From the NCBI GenBank assembly GCA_949825045.1, contig OX463827.1:2316501-2380500 (forward strand): a DNA stretch of 64,000 nt, given 5' to 3'. The notes under the pieces are model-generated. The model was not told the DNA's origin. It did not search any database and saw only the letters and a program-made list of their open reading frames with translations. Each line of letters opens with the position of its first letter. Within the stretch, counting starts at the first letter, position 1. This document shows positions 45,898 through 57,215 of this stretch, in pieces. Origin of the DNA: Argyresthia goedartella. Taxonomy: Eukaryota > Arthropoda > Insecta > Lepidoptera > Argyresthiidae. The position numbers were made by a program, and so were the translations under genes.

Positions 45898-46664
45898 CGA
45901 TTACGAAGTAGTCTCGTAAGTTTTTTTTTTTTCTATTGATTGTATTTGCAAAGTATTGTATTGTATTGTATTGCAATGTATTGAATTTCAAGTCGGGCAT
46001 TGAAACACATGTACCGCATATGTATGTATCGTTGGCTTGGGGACACAAAAATGAATAGGTGTACGTTTATTTTTGTGTCACACAAGTTAATATGGAATGT
46101 ACTAAAGTATTTTATGTTAGACTTAAGTGGGTTATCCTCAGTTCAGTTTTGTATAACTACAGTATTTCGTCCCAAGTAAGTTTGATAACGTATTGATTGA
46201 TATACAACTTATGTGTAATTGTTGGAATGAGTATCAACGTAGGACTTTCGTGGGATTGTGTACTTAGTATGACGCCAAGGAGGTACTCATTCCAACAAGT
46301 TTTAACTAACGTATTTAATTGCAAGTGTAATTTCTAATCTTTGAATTAGAAAGGAATACATGTAGACAATGTTTTGTTAAACGGATGTAGGCATAAGCAT
46401 TGTTATAAATAACAAATGAAACACGATATATATTAACAGAAGGTATATTTCATCATTCAGAATCAGAATACAGTTTTGCATTAGTGTTTATCATTGCAGC
46501 GTTGCTCAGAACTTAGAGTCAGCAGAATCATTACAGATAGTATCAGGTATTTTTGCATTGTATTGGACGTTTCAAAGTACAGTCAGTCAAGTAAGTTTTT
46601 GCATAATGTTTTGTAATTGTTAAAAATTTCAAGTAAAATTTTTGTTTTTTAAGAGGGGGATGAG
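45898..46664 (+). other. CsRn1-type 3' untranslated region
   Basis: AT-rich. It includes a (TATTG)n run near 45955-45985 and ends with the polypurine tract AAGAGGGGGATGAG before the 3' LTR. Confidence 0.75.
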
Positions 46665-46854
46665 TGTAGGGACATGCTTATGTCAGCAATATGTAACAGT
46701 GGTAGCGAGTGCGCTCTGCTTGCGAGTTAGTCGTTCCGTAATCGCGTTCTAAGTAACTTGTCTCTTCTGTGTTATCCCAGGTGTACCGTGTAAAGCTGAA
46801 CTGTAATAAAGGATCTATACTAAAGACTAAGTGAATATTATTGACACTCCTAAA
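46665..46854 (+). repeat. CsRn1-type 3' LTR
   Basis: 190 bp, identical to 41002-41191. Confidence 0.92.
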
Positions 46855-46929
46855 ATACGATTGGAGTGCAGTGCAGTGAAGCAGCGATGGCGTCATTATG
46901 GTCATTATGTATAAATATTCAGATAATAA

Positions 46930-47960
46930 ATGAGTTTTATTTTTATTTTTTATTACCAAGTAATGTATCATTATGCTGGTCGTAACGTGCGGTTTTTGGA
47001 CGCAGTAAAAAGGGTTTATGATACCTGTGTTGATAAAATAATTAATGGATACGTTATCCGATTGTTTGAATGCGTTAAAGAATTTTGGCATCGATGTATC
47101 GACGTGGGATATAATTGTTATATCTATCTGCTTTCGTTGAAATTGGATTCCGAGTCACGGAGGGTGTGGGAATTGAAGGTAACATCCAATTTGTCTTCAG
47201 ACTATTTACCCACGTTCGGGCAGTTCAAAGAGTTTTTAACTGGCAGATATAGAGCACTCGAGTTCATTGAGCCAAAGGGCGCAATGAAGGCATCAAGTGC
47301 TAGCGTAAAACCATCTAAGCCCTGCTTCTCCCACAGTGGTCCAATGTAGAGAAGAGGCAAAAAATGACGTTTGCTAAGTATATGTAAATATCTACAGTAA
47401 TAAAGAGATCTGATTAGATTTGATTCTGGTAGTGTTAGTAAGCCAAAGGTACTGCATGTTACAAACGCAGCTACATTAGCCTGTGAATTTTGTACTGAAG
47501 GTCATAAATTGTGCTTATGCAAAAAAAAGCGAATGAAAATTATACTACACACCCACGCCTTTGTTACAAATAACCGAAAATGTTACAACTGTGTAACAAA
47601 TGAATAACTATTCGGTTCGATTTTGCCAAGAAGCCACAAGCTGTAGAATTTGTAAAAGGAAACATCACTCCCTGCTTCATCCGCTTCAAATGTTAATTCA
47701 AGTAGTTCAGTTCAAACGGTTCGTGTAGTGTCTTTGGGGTCTAGCCGTTCCACAAATGAGACAACTCCAGTGCTGACCCGTTTTTCGAAAGGAAAGTTTA
47801 GTAGCCAAATTGTGTTACCCGCAGCACTTGTGAGTGTCCAATCAAAAACAGATTAATACCGGCCATTTAGAGCGTTGTTAGATCAGGGTTTACAAGCCTC
47901 CTTTGCCATGTATGTCAGTCTCTTTACAGAAACGTTTTGTATATCCAAACCTTTTTGCAT
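46930..47960 (+). pseudogene. BEL-3 relic gag-protease
   Basis: Degenerate Pao-type coding sequence. 47120-47330 encodes LDSESRRVWELKVTSNL and LPTFGQFKEFLTGRYRALEF, matching the gag segment before the zinc knuckles in BEL-1. Knuckle remnants follow in broken frames (CEFCTEGHKLCLC, CRICKRKHHSLLH), then a protease-like FRALLDQGLQASF near 47870. Stops and shifts are frequent. The gag N-terminus is missing; 46955-47045 is an unrelated repeat. With the LTR and primer site at 40695-40926 it probably forms one old BEL element split by the CsRn1-type insertion. Confidence 0.7.
46955..47045 (+). repeat. Interspersed repeat shared with 61105-61198
   Basis: Both contain CGTAACGTGCGGTTTTTG, then ACGCAGTAAA(A/G)AGGGTTTATGA, with a few differences. 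The source element is not recognised. Confidence 0.75.
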
Positions 47961-48908
47961 ATCCAACATATACGCAAACTCAAAATAGCTCAACACACCA
48001 TCAAACACAAATCAAATTATCAAAAGTCATAATGTTGTGTGTTTAATATTTATGCTTCGGAACGCACCGGTTTTTTGTTGCGCGGATCGACCGCGAGTAA
48101 TCGGGACATCACTAAGCGGAAACGGACCGCAGCTGTCACTCGTATCGAAACGAGAGGAAAAATTGGAGGTTATTTTTTCTCGTCGGGAGAACAAACATGT
48201 CTGCTCAGGCATCGTGCCATTGATGGTATTTCGGTGTACCAATTACCAAATACAGGCGTCGGGCCTGGTCGGAGTGTTAATCATTTACATCGTCGGGAAA
48301 TAAGTAGATTCGCGTCAGCGGTCAAGTGATCCGTGTTGATTGGACATCGTCGTACCGGTAGCGGCGACTCCACGTGTCGGCAGGCAGCACGCCGGCGACA
48401 GCGTCGGCAGCGACGGCAAGGTTCGATTCCCAATCCTATCCCAAAACTGTCTCCTATCCCGCATTCCTGTCTCGAATCGAGCTTCCGATCTCCGGTCTGC
48501 GACGACAAGGTCAGTAACAATAAATCACTTCTTTTCTCCCGTGCTGGCAACAACCCAGCCCCTCATGACTCCACGCCGTTCGGTTTAGGCGTGGAATTAA
48601 TCATTGTGTAATATGATTATATAAACATATTACTCATTGCTTATTGCTAGTGTATAAACTTGTATATATTTCGTAAGACTGTTACCTCCCGAGTTCTGAA
48701 TTGAGAATTTCACTAATCAAATACTTATCTAAGTATGGTTCTGTCTCTCCAGATGTCACAAAATATAATTATACTTATGTAAAGCCGGGGTGCGCTCGGA
48801 TACTTTTCTTTCTCGAGTGAAAATTCACTCGGAGTAAGAAAAAAGATGCGATAATAACAGAAAGAGAGATAAAATGCGGTTATCGAACGCTAGCGCTAGC
48901 TAGAAAAT
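47961..48908. other. Intronic sequence without assigned genes
   Basis: A moderately GC-rich stretch (48050-48600) has short overlapping ORFs in several frames, none with recognisable content. Confidence 0.5.
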
Positions 48909-49313
48909 ATAGCAATTTTACCTGAAAATAAAATTGTTATTATACATACTTACCTGGCTTTAACCCAAATGTTGAGAGTAGCATACTTGACTTCCTTTCC
49001 GGTGCGACGAAATTAGCCCCAAACAGCTCACTTCCTGTTTAAAACTCCTAAAATACATGTCATATCCGTTTGGAACCTCAGCAACATTGCGCGCGTAAAG
49101 TTTCAGAAATGGCGGCAATTGAAGCCAGCGTTATTGCGCGCGCTCAATTTTCAGGTCATTGGCAACTCAATAAAGAGCTGATCGTGTCTAAGAATGTGTC
49201 ACGATCATGCAATGCACAGTAATGTGCACAGCAGCCAGCGATTTACCTAGGCTTAAAGCCAGGTAAGTATGTATAATAACAATTTTATTTTCAGGTAAAA
49301 TTGCTATATTATA
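48909..49313. mobile_element. MITE-like element with about 55-bp terminal inverted repeats
   Basis: The left end (48909-48966: ATATAGCAATTTTACCTG... ACTTACCTGGCTTTAA) is the reverse complement of the right end (49256-49313). The interior 48975-49170 is nearly the reverse complement of 52190-52392, so it is a deletion derivative of, or shares a parent with, the adjacent 3.1-kb element. Confidence 0.75.
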
Positions 49314-49353
49314 CCTGACGTTACCTGGCTTTAAGCCTAATATTGAGTAGTGT

Positions 49354-50720
49354 TTGGTATCGACTGCTGAGTTAAAAACGCCAATGTGATATGACTAGGA
49401 GTTCATTTATGGAAACATTTTATAAATTATGAAACAGAATGTTTTGCATCATCGTGTACGTGATGCAAAGATAGGCTGCGCAAATGCAACTAAAAAATAA
49501 GGCCAATAGATGGAAAAAAACACAAACTTAAGAAAGGTCTGATGAAGTCATCTTTTGCAGCCAGCCGAGTTTCGGGCTGGCTAGGTTAAACTTAGTTTCT
49601 GGCTATTAAGACTCATCTGATCTACTATATGAATCTAAGAATATGCAAAGCTTTACCTCCGCTAGGTTTTCACTTCAGTCAGCACTTACGTACAAGTTCA
49701 CCGAGATTGGTGCTCGGTGGTTGGCTGCTAGCTCGCCATTCACCTCGACGACTACCAAGACTGCAGTTATGAGGTCAGGATATCAGGTCGGTCGCCTGAC
49801 CTACGAACCCGGAGCTAGGGACGTAGGCGTGCCGAATCGAGTACTTGTGAAAATAAGTTATTATAATTTGAACCTTGCAGACAGGGCCAATCTGATTTAA
49901 ACACAAAACATTGATGAAATTAGTGATTAGCAGTAGGTGTAATCAAATTACAATTGCTGTATTTTGAATTGGGAGTGCGCCTCCTGGATGCATTACCACT
50001 GATTATGCCCTTCCACATATGATTGGTCTTTGCAAAAGACTGGCGAACAAGTCTGTAATGTGACTTTAATAATAAAGTTACTCAATTAATCTAAGTACCT
50101 TTTCGTATCACTTCTGAGAAGAATAGCTAGATTTGGCTGATTCTATTACAGGAGCTAGTGTGGCTATCTGGCTCTACTGAAGATGCTTCTACAGTGGGCA
50201 AGCATAGAGAAAAAGACAAGTTTACGCGTAGTAAGCATATTTGTCTATAGTGATAAAGAAGTTTAGTATCATTGATCAGATACCTAATACAAGTATCTGA
50301 ACGCGTTTTCATTATTACCTGCAGCTGTGTGGATAATATTACTGAAACCATGTTACCTAGGACTGAACCATAAAAGTCATACATATACATACTTCAGTGG
50401 TATAATCCAGCGTGGTCATAACATTCATTAAAATAATAATGTAGGTAGATGGTTCTAAAAGTTTTTCAATACTGTCATTAAGTTAGTTCACTGGTAGAAA
50501 TACCAGGTTGGTGTCCTTACATAACATAGCGTCACGTCTTTTCCCATACGGGGCGGCAGAGGCACAATAAAAGTTTTGCAATACTGTCCCATACCTTGCG
50601 CAGGTGGCTAAGTTGCAGAAACTGTATCAGCGGTATATTACCATCGAAGATTGATTAACAGGTCACTTCACGCGGGATTTTCAATTTCTCTGTAGCCAAG
50701 CCGCGCTGATTGGTGTACTT
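49354..50720. other. Interior of the 3.1-kb element, non-coding
   Basis: No recognisable coding region. The ORF at 49643-49900 shows no family features. Confidence 0.4.
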
Positions 50721-50795
50721 ATGGCGCTCAGACTGGGCTGCGGTACCCACACGTGGCTACCGCTCGTAGTCGCCGCGTCTTCGTTCACCTCCTGC

Positions 50796-51200
50796 CTCCC
50801 CTCCGCGCACGCACCAGCCTTGCGCAGGCTGGCGGCCCGGAGCGCTCGCCGTATGCCGGCTCCGGGCGGCGGGGGCGCGTCACCACTGCGCGCGGGCGCG
50901 GGCTAAGTGTAGCGGGCAGCCAGCAGCACAAGGGCTCACCTTCTCTACTTGCCTTGCTCTGGAGGTCGAACTCACGAAAATGCGCGCAGTCGTCGTTTGT
51001 CTCCCGCTTCCCCTCCGCGCGCGCCCCAGCCTTGCGCAGGCTGGCGGCCCGGAGCGCTAGCCGGGCTCCGGGCGGCGGGGGCGCGACACCGCTGCGCGCG
51101 AGTGTGGGCTAACTGTTGCGGGGAGCCCTTTGCGCAAGGGCTTGCCTCCTCTATTTGCCTTGCTCTGGAGTTCAAACTCACGAAAAATCTCCAGGTTTCT
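50796..51200. repeat. Two diverged tandem copies of a GC-rich 212-bp unit
   Basis: CAGCCTTGCGCAGGCTGGCG recurs at 50815 and 51027, and TTGCCTTGCTCTGGAG occurs in both units further on. GC content is well above the flanks. Confidence 0.8.
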
Positions 51201-51592
51201 CCTTCCTCGGACATAAAATCTGTAAAACTGGGATTAGTTATGGAATATCCACCGAGGGCGGAATCTTGCACGAGGTTACCATTACGCGACGGTCGTGAAT
51301 GTATTAAGTATAGATTCGCGACGCTGCGGACGAGATCCACTCGTCCAACGTCAATAGTTCGCAATTGATAAGAATCGATTTTATTATATTCCCCCTCGGA
51401 AGACATCTCGTTGATTGTATTACATACCTTATCCCTGTATTCGGAATCTGCTTGGTGCTCAACAAGCCAAGACATGACCGTCGAAAATATCCCTTTTTTT
51501 TGCGCCTCCTTCTGCTTGATCAAACCACGTTCCCGCCAAGTATGATTGCCATCGAAGGACTTGGCGCACTCGAGTTCAATGAACCCCAGCAC
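50972..51592 (-). CDS. Hypothetical gag-like ORF
   Basis: 206 codons from ATG 51592. The first 140 residues look protein-like (RERGLIKQKEAQKKG, SWLVEHQADSEYRDK, NEMSSEGEYNKIDSYQL). They align in order with the DIRS gag at 26616: LLKQRDAL, FLAWA, KEMLANGEYSKI, QL. The last 60 residues come from the GC-rich tandem repeat and are probably not original. An SR-rich stretch on the same strand upstream (51905-52025: SSTSTSPERRSSRRRRHRG) resembles the basic N-terminal part of that gag. The similarity is weak and by eye. Confidence 0.4.
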   Translation of the reverse strand: MLGFIELECAKSFDGNHTWRERGLIKQKEAQKKGIFSTVMSWLVEHQADSEYRDKVCNTINEMSSEGEYNKIDSYQLRTIDVGRVDLVRSVANLYLIHSRPSRNGNLVQDSALGGYSITNPSFTDFMSEEGETWRFFVSLNSRARQIEEASPCAKGSPQQLAHTRAQRCRAPAARSPASAPGRQPAQGWGARGGEAGDKRRLRAFS

Positions 51593-52412
51593 AGAACAAT
51601 AAAAGTTTGTTACTCATGCGAACGGCAAATACCTAACCTGATTGGATTGGATTTACTTATGATTTTCTCGGCGTGAGATTCGGATGAGTGCAATGTTTGT
51701 ACTTTCGAGGGTAGTTACAATTATCTACTTACTAATATCACTCCTATATCAAAGGGCACGATATTCCTGTCAAATTCAATGTCATAATCAAACATATCAT
51801 CATATTGCGAGATTGTATGAGTTACTAAACATTGCATCACTCGATCTGTTCACCATATGATAATGCATTGCCGAGAGTTTACTAGCTAAATCTTGGAAAG
51901 ATTTTTCCATTTCACTTGTCCTTCAATTCTTTCTTACTCCCCCGATGTCTTCTCCTCCGGCTGCTCCTCCGCTCCGGAGACGTGGAAGTGGAACTGCCGT
52001 AGCGATCACTCCTCGATGATTCACTACACGGGGCTATTTACCGCGATTTTTACTAAACGGATTATTTTTTGCTGTTACACTGAACAATTAACACTATAAC
52101 CGTAACAAAATTCCAAGGATATTTCGAAGAATAACTAGGAATATTTTCAATTTTGTTGAACGCGTGCGCACGGAAAGAAATCCAAAACGCCAATGACCTG
52201 AAAATTGAGCGCGCGCAATAACGCTGGCTTCAATTGCCGCCATTTCTGAAACTTTACGCGCGCAATGTTGCTGAGGTTCCAAACGGATATGACATGTATT
52301 TTAGGAGTTTTAAACAGGAAGTGAGCTGTTTGGGGCTAATTTCGTCGCACCGGAAAGGAAGTCAAGTATGCTACTCTCAATATTAGGCTTAAAGCCAGGT
52401 AACGTCAGGTAT

Positions 52413-52786
52413 AATTCGTATATCTGATCGAGATAACTTATCAATGTCAAAGCAACTTAAGAAAAAAGAGAACAATAAGAACGCTTTGGAAGATCTCTCA
52501 TCTGAAATCAGAAGTACAAGTTTATTCACATGCTTACTTTATTTAACAAAAAGAAAAACAACGAACACCATCCTAATGCTGTTCGGTTCGGCAAGCTGCC
52601 GTTCGTTCGTTCGTTTAACCTCGGTTACACTCGGGTTTTTTCCGAACGCTCGGGTAATTTTCGCAAGACTCGGAGTAATTTTTAACTGATCTCGAACCCA
52701 ACCCCGGTTTAGGCCAGTTTCAGAGCGACGCGTAGGGATCGCGCGGACCATCCGCGTCGCTCTAAAGCCGGCCTTACTGAAGTGAC
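52413..52786. other. Intronic sequence without genes
   Basis: An imperfect palindrome of AGAGCGACGCG type lies at about 52725-52763. Nothing else recognised. Confidence 0.5.
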
Positions 52787-53260
52787 TACAATCAATCAAG
52801 TATTCTTCTCACGCACCCATTCTGGGGCGTGGGGAGTCAGGGTCAGATCATCGGATCTCTTCCTGAAGAAGCGCCTCTGTCCACTCCTATGGACAGGTCA
52901 TCGGGGGGCCCTCGCGGGCGGTGGAGATGTTCTCACGAGGGGTGTTCCTTTGGATGATCGCCGGCTAGGCAACCAGGTCGCGTGGCAGGCGGCGGCGGTC
53001 GGGCGGGCGCGCGTGGTACGGCGCCATGTCGCGGATGTGCGGATGATGTGAGCTATCCGCACGCGCGAACATGCCCTTCGCCAGCCTCTGGACAAACTGG
53101 TCCACTGGTTCCCATCTGAGGTCCCTCTGGATCGTCGCATTCCTCACGTAGCGGGGGGCGTCGACGATGGTACGCAAAGAGAGGTTCTCTTGGGCTCGGA
53201 GTCTCCGTTTGTTCGTCTCCGAGCACAGGACGTACCATGCCGGGGCCGCGTAGGTGAGGG
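52787..53260 (-). mobile_element. Jockey copy 2, 3'-end fragment
   Basis: About 474 bp, containing the last part of ORF2 and the whole 3' UTR. On the minus strand it ends GAATACTTGATTGATTG. It meets copy 3 head to head at 53258-53261. Confidence 0.9.
52965..53260 (-). pseudogene. Jockey copy 2 ORF2 C-terminal end
   Basis: It reads LTYAAPAWYVLCSETNKRRL and ends PPDRRRLPRDLVA at 52965-52967. It is nearly identical to copies 1 and 3 and 5'-truncated, with no catalytic domain left. Confidence 0.9.
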
Positions 53261-55387
53261 CCCACCCACTTCGATTCGCGGGCCGGTTGGGACACCATCG
53301 ATGTCGTAGTCGCCAGAGGTCTCCGGACTCCGCCGAGCCAGGAGGTTCTCCCTGACCTCCCATCGGACCACAGGCCAGTACTTCTCGTCCTGGCGGACCT
53401 GCCCACCCGGGTCTCTCCGCCAGCATCACGCCGACGATACCAGTGGGGCGCCTTCACCGCCGCCCTCGACCAGTCTTCGACCACATGTCCAGTCAACCAG
53501 CCGGAAGACGTTGACCGCCTGGCATCGCTGCTAACCACCCAGATCCGAGACGCGCTCGACCTATCATCGCACACCGTAGCTCGCGGGGGGAAGCCCAATC
53601 CTCTTCCTGCCGAGCTACACGCACTCATCCGCGATAAGCGCGCTCTCCGGAAGCAGTGGCAGCAAACCCGCTGCCCAACGATGAAGACCAGGCTCAACGC
53701 CATGACGGCAGAGCTGAAGCGCCGACTTGATCTTCACGCCGAAGAATCTTGGGAACGCCACGTCGAGTCCATGGACGACCACGTCCCCTCCGTGCATCGC
53801 CTATGCCGGGATTTGTCGACTACTCCAACTCCCGTCCGACCAATCCTGGGCAGCGACGGCCTACCAAGATTTCGAGCCCAAGACCGTGCAGAGATCTTCG
53901 CCGAATGCCTCGAGAAGCAGTTCAAGCCGAACCCTACGGATGATGTGGAGCACGTCGCAGCAGTCGAGAGACACCTGCGAGAGTACTTCGCCTCGCCGAT
54001 AGCTCCCGAAGAGGACCCCACCGTCGTCACGCCCGGCCAGATCAGGCGTGCATTCAGACGTACCAAGCCCAGGAAAGCCGCGGGCGCAGACCGCATACCT
54101 AAAATGGCGCTGCTACATTTGCCGCCACGTACTGTGGCGGCCGTTACGCGCCTGTTTAACGGTATCTTGCGCACGGGCCACTTCCCAACCCAATGGAAGG
54201 AGGGCTTGGTCATCATGTTGCCCAAGCCGGGCAAGGACTCCAAGCTGCCTGAGAGCTATCGGCCGATAACTCTACTGAGTACCATCTCAAAGGTGTTTGA
54301 GAAACTCCTGCTGGCGAAGCTACTGCCCCACATCCAGCCGCGCCCAGAACAGTTCGGCTTCAGGCCCGAGCATTCTACGACGCTTCAGCTCACCAGAGTA
54401 CTGAATAACATGACGGTTTGTTTAAACAAGAAGGAATACACTGTCGCAGTACTCCTGGACATGGAGAAGGCGTTTGACAGAGTATGGCACGAGGGGTTGC
54501 TGTACAAATTGTCGACGTCTCCATCCCCAAGAAGACTGGTCCAGATCATCGCCTCCTTCCTGAAGAATCGCCGCTTCCGAGTGATGGTGGAAGACGCCGT
54601 CTCCGAGGAACACCCCGTTGCAGCCGGCGTCCCTCAGGGGTCCTGCCTGTCTCCAGCCTGTTACTCCCAATATACGGACGACATCCCCGTCGGGCCGGGT
54701 GCCCAGCTGGCACTCTTCGCCGACGACGCTGCCTACTACGCGTCGTCGATCCAGGCACGGCACGCTGCCGTCAAACTGCAGCGCACCCTGGACATCTTGC
54801 CCGACTGGCTCGCCAAGTGGCGGTTGTCCGTCAACGTTGGGAAGACGCAGGCGCTCATCACAGGCCAGTCCCCCCTTCCACCACCACTCCAGCTCCAAGG
54901 ACAGGACATCGCGTGGTCTCCGCAGGTGAAGTACCTGGGAGTGACCATCGATCGCCGGCTCACCATGAAGCAACATGTCGACAACGTCGTCAACCAGGTC
55001 AAGGTGGCACGCGCCAAGCTGCGTCCACTTCTCGACTCCAGCCTCCCTCTGAGGGCGAAGCTCGGGATCTACAAGTGCTACGTGAGATCCCGCCTCACCT
55101 ACGCGGCCCCGGCATGGTACGCCCTGTGCTCGGAGACGAACAAACGGAGACTCCGAGCCCAAGAGAACCTCTCTTTGCGTACCATCGTCGACGCCCCCCG
55201 CTACGTGAGGAATGCGACGATCCAGAGGGACCTCAGATGGGAACCAGTGGACCAGTTTGTCCAGAGGCTGGCGAAGGGCATGTTCGCGCGTGCGGATAGC
55301 TCACAACATCCGCATATCCGCGACATGGCGCCGTACCACGCGCGCCCGCCCGACCGCCGCCGCCTGCCACGCGACCTGGTTGCCTAG
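53261..55387 (+). pseudogene. Jockey copy 3 ORF2, 5'-truncated
   Basis: Open in one frame from the junction to TAG 55385-55387. It contains the endonuclease end (PDLPSDHRPVLLVLADL), RT with VLLDMEKAFDRVWHEG, GVPQGSCLSPACYS and ALFADDAAYYASS, and the same C-terminus as copy 1. Motif A here is MEKAF, where copy 1 has MKKAF. The original start and the first half of the endonuclease are missing, and the first methionine is internal (53681). Confidence 0.92.
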
Positions 55388-55560
55388 CCGGCGATCATCC
55401 AATGGAACACCCCTCGTGAGAAGATCTCCACCGCCCGCGAGGGCCCCCCGATGACCTGTCCATAGGAGTGGACAGAGGCGCTTCTTCAGGAAGAGATCCG
55501 ATGATCTGACCCTGACTCCCCACGCCCCAGAATGGGTGCGTGAGATGATTTCTTGATTGA
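53261..55560 (+). mobile_element. Jockey copy 3, 5'-truncated LINE
   Basis: It begins inside the endonuclease (PTHFDSRAGWD) and runs to TTTCTTGATTGATTG. It is very similar to 37279-39586 and has no frameshift in the retained part. Confidence 0.92.
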
Positions 55561-57215
55561 TTGCCATGCCGAAGAAGAAGACATGTCATTTTCCACGCTT
55601 TTATGTAATTTACTCTATTTTTTGATGCCCTTTGCGGGGCTAATATGTAATTAACAGTACATCGACTAAGAATATGGGCATGATGTATTTTGCACAGCAC
55701 AACCGCTGGATCTATTGTCCGGGATGACGTCGGTCCACTATGTCATCAATGAGCCGAGCCATGCATTATACTGCCCTCCGCTAACTAAAAGCCACCAGGG
55801 GTTGTTCTTGAGTTTTAGATGCAATACCAAAAAAAAAAATACTTCTGAGGTGTTACTTTCAAAAGTCGTAATTAATGTTTCCTATTCGTACGTTTTTTAA
55901 ATACATAACGGTGCAAATCCATGATACGACGACGTCATCAAACAGTATTCACTAACAGCATGTTCCGTATGGAGCAAACAGCACTAAAACTATCACCAAC
56001 CATCCCAGGTTCATGATGCCATTCCGGGCAATGGGAAATAGCGACCATCACCACTTAAACTTATGATCCATTCGGAACGCTTTGAAAGAGATGATGACCT
56101 TGACACTAACAGATAAATAATCCAGTATGACCACTTTTTTACGTGAATGTAGAGGAAATTTTAATTGCAATCAACAATATGGAGCACCAGGAAATGCTGG
56201 TTGCTTTTTAAAATGTGATTGAATCGAATGAAGATAGCGCTATATATCGATATCGATCGATAATTGATTACGTTGCGGCTAGGAACGCGAAGTAACTCAG
56301 CTATTACGACTATCGAAGTGAAAATGTCTTTGCTGACATTAATCTTATTCAGAATGCATATGTTATCAAATAGGCGAGATCATGGTAATTGCTTCGTATC
56401 ATACTAAACTCTCTTTCAACATAATTCACCCGCCCAAAAAAATTCTGCGCCACCCCTATTGACACCATGCATTTCTCATTAATTTTCCTGCAATAATTAA
56501 ACCACAGTACCTATAATCACATTTTTTAACTTCCTCACCATATAATGGCTGGATATATTTACTTATCCAACTATTTAAATGGCATGGATCTAATAGTATT
56601 ATATCTAATCACAGTAAAATTACATTTTCAGTTAAAAACAAATAATCACAGTTTAATATGTCGATGATGTAAGATTCACAGTTCTTGGTCCGTAATTGAA
56701 GTAAAAATCATTTTTGTAAACGCCTGTACGATGATATGTTTGTTTCTAGAACTTTAAATTTAATTTTTATTATGTTCTACCGCGAATTTTGGGATTGGTT
56801 AAGGCACTAATTGACGCACTATTTTTTGTTATAGCATTCATAAATACAAAAGGTCGCCTTCCACTAGCATTAGTATAACTGTACACATCTAAAAGTCAGA
56901 TCGTGAGTTGTTAAAATGTAGTTCAATATCTCCATTCCTATAAGAGATAACCGAACCGTGAATTCACCGTGTGTACGCCGCTACCATAATCCACGGTTAT
57001 CGCTTACGTCCTAAAAGGAGGTTCTGTGGCTTAGCGACTTTTAAGTTAGCGGAGGGCAGTGTTAGAAATCAGTATTCTCGCTTGTTAGGGGTAGTGGACG
57101 CTATGACAAATGGATGTAAAGGACCAAGTCGACCTATCGAGAAGTAGACTAAATGCGCCGGGATGGTCTGTCCACTCTAAATATCGTCTCCCTTACCACC
57201 TTACACCCTTCCCAG
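55561..57215 (+). other. End of the 31.7-kb CYHR1 intron
   Basis: AT-rich, no genes recognised. 55613-55644 shares a 30-bp core with 39618-39650. It ends with the 3' splice site ACACCCTTCCCAG. Confidence 0.6.

Larger units (their letters stand above)
41002..46854 (+). mobile_element. Intact CsRn1/Kabuki-type Ty3/gypsy retrotransposon
   Basis: 5853 bp with two 190-bp LTRs (41002-41191 and 46665-46854) that are identical as far as I can read, a tRNA-Trp primer-binding site, overlapping gag and pol without stops, and a small third ORF. The CHCC gag knuckle and tRNA-Trp primer mark the CsRn1 clade. Identical LTRs mean very recent insertion. It lies inside the BEL-3 relic. Confidence 0.95.
49314..52412 (-). 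mobile_element. 3.1-kb element with terminal inverted repeats, DIRS-gag-like coding content
   Basis: The left end, TATACCTGACGTTACCTGGC, through about 49353 is repeated inverted at 52373-52412. Minus-strand coding hints are an SR-rich segment (51905-52025) and an ORF at 50972-51592. No transposase or RT was found, so it appears non-autonomous. Superfamily not established. Confidence 0.55.

Noticed and set aside
48027..48611. Cluster of ORFs of 71-96 codons
   Set aside because: They overlap in several frames on both strands with no motif or splice support.
50721..51368. Plus-strand ORFs in the GC-rich tandem unit
   Set aside because: No recognisable domain, composition driven by the repeat, and three overlapping frames equally open.
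52787..55560. Single Jockey insertion with twin-priming inversion
   Set aside because: Twin priming inverts an upstream segment, but the minus piece carries the 3' end and tail, so two copies or a rearrangement are needed.
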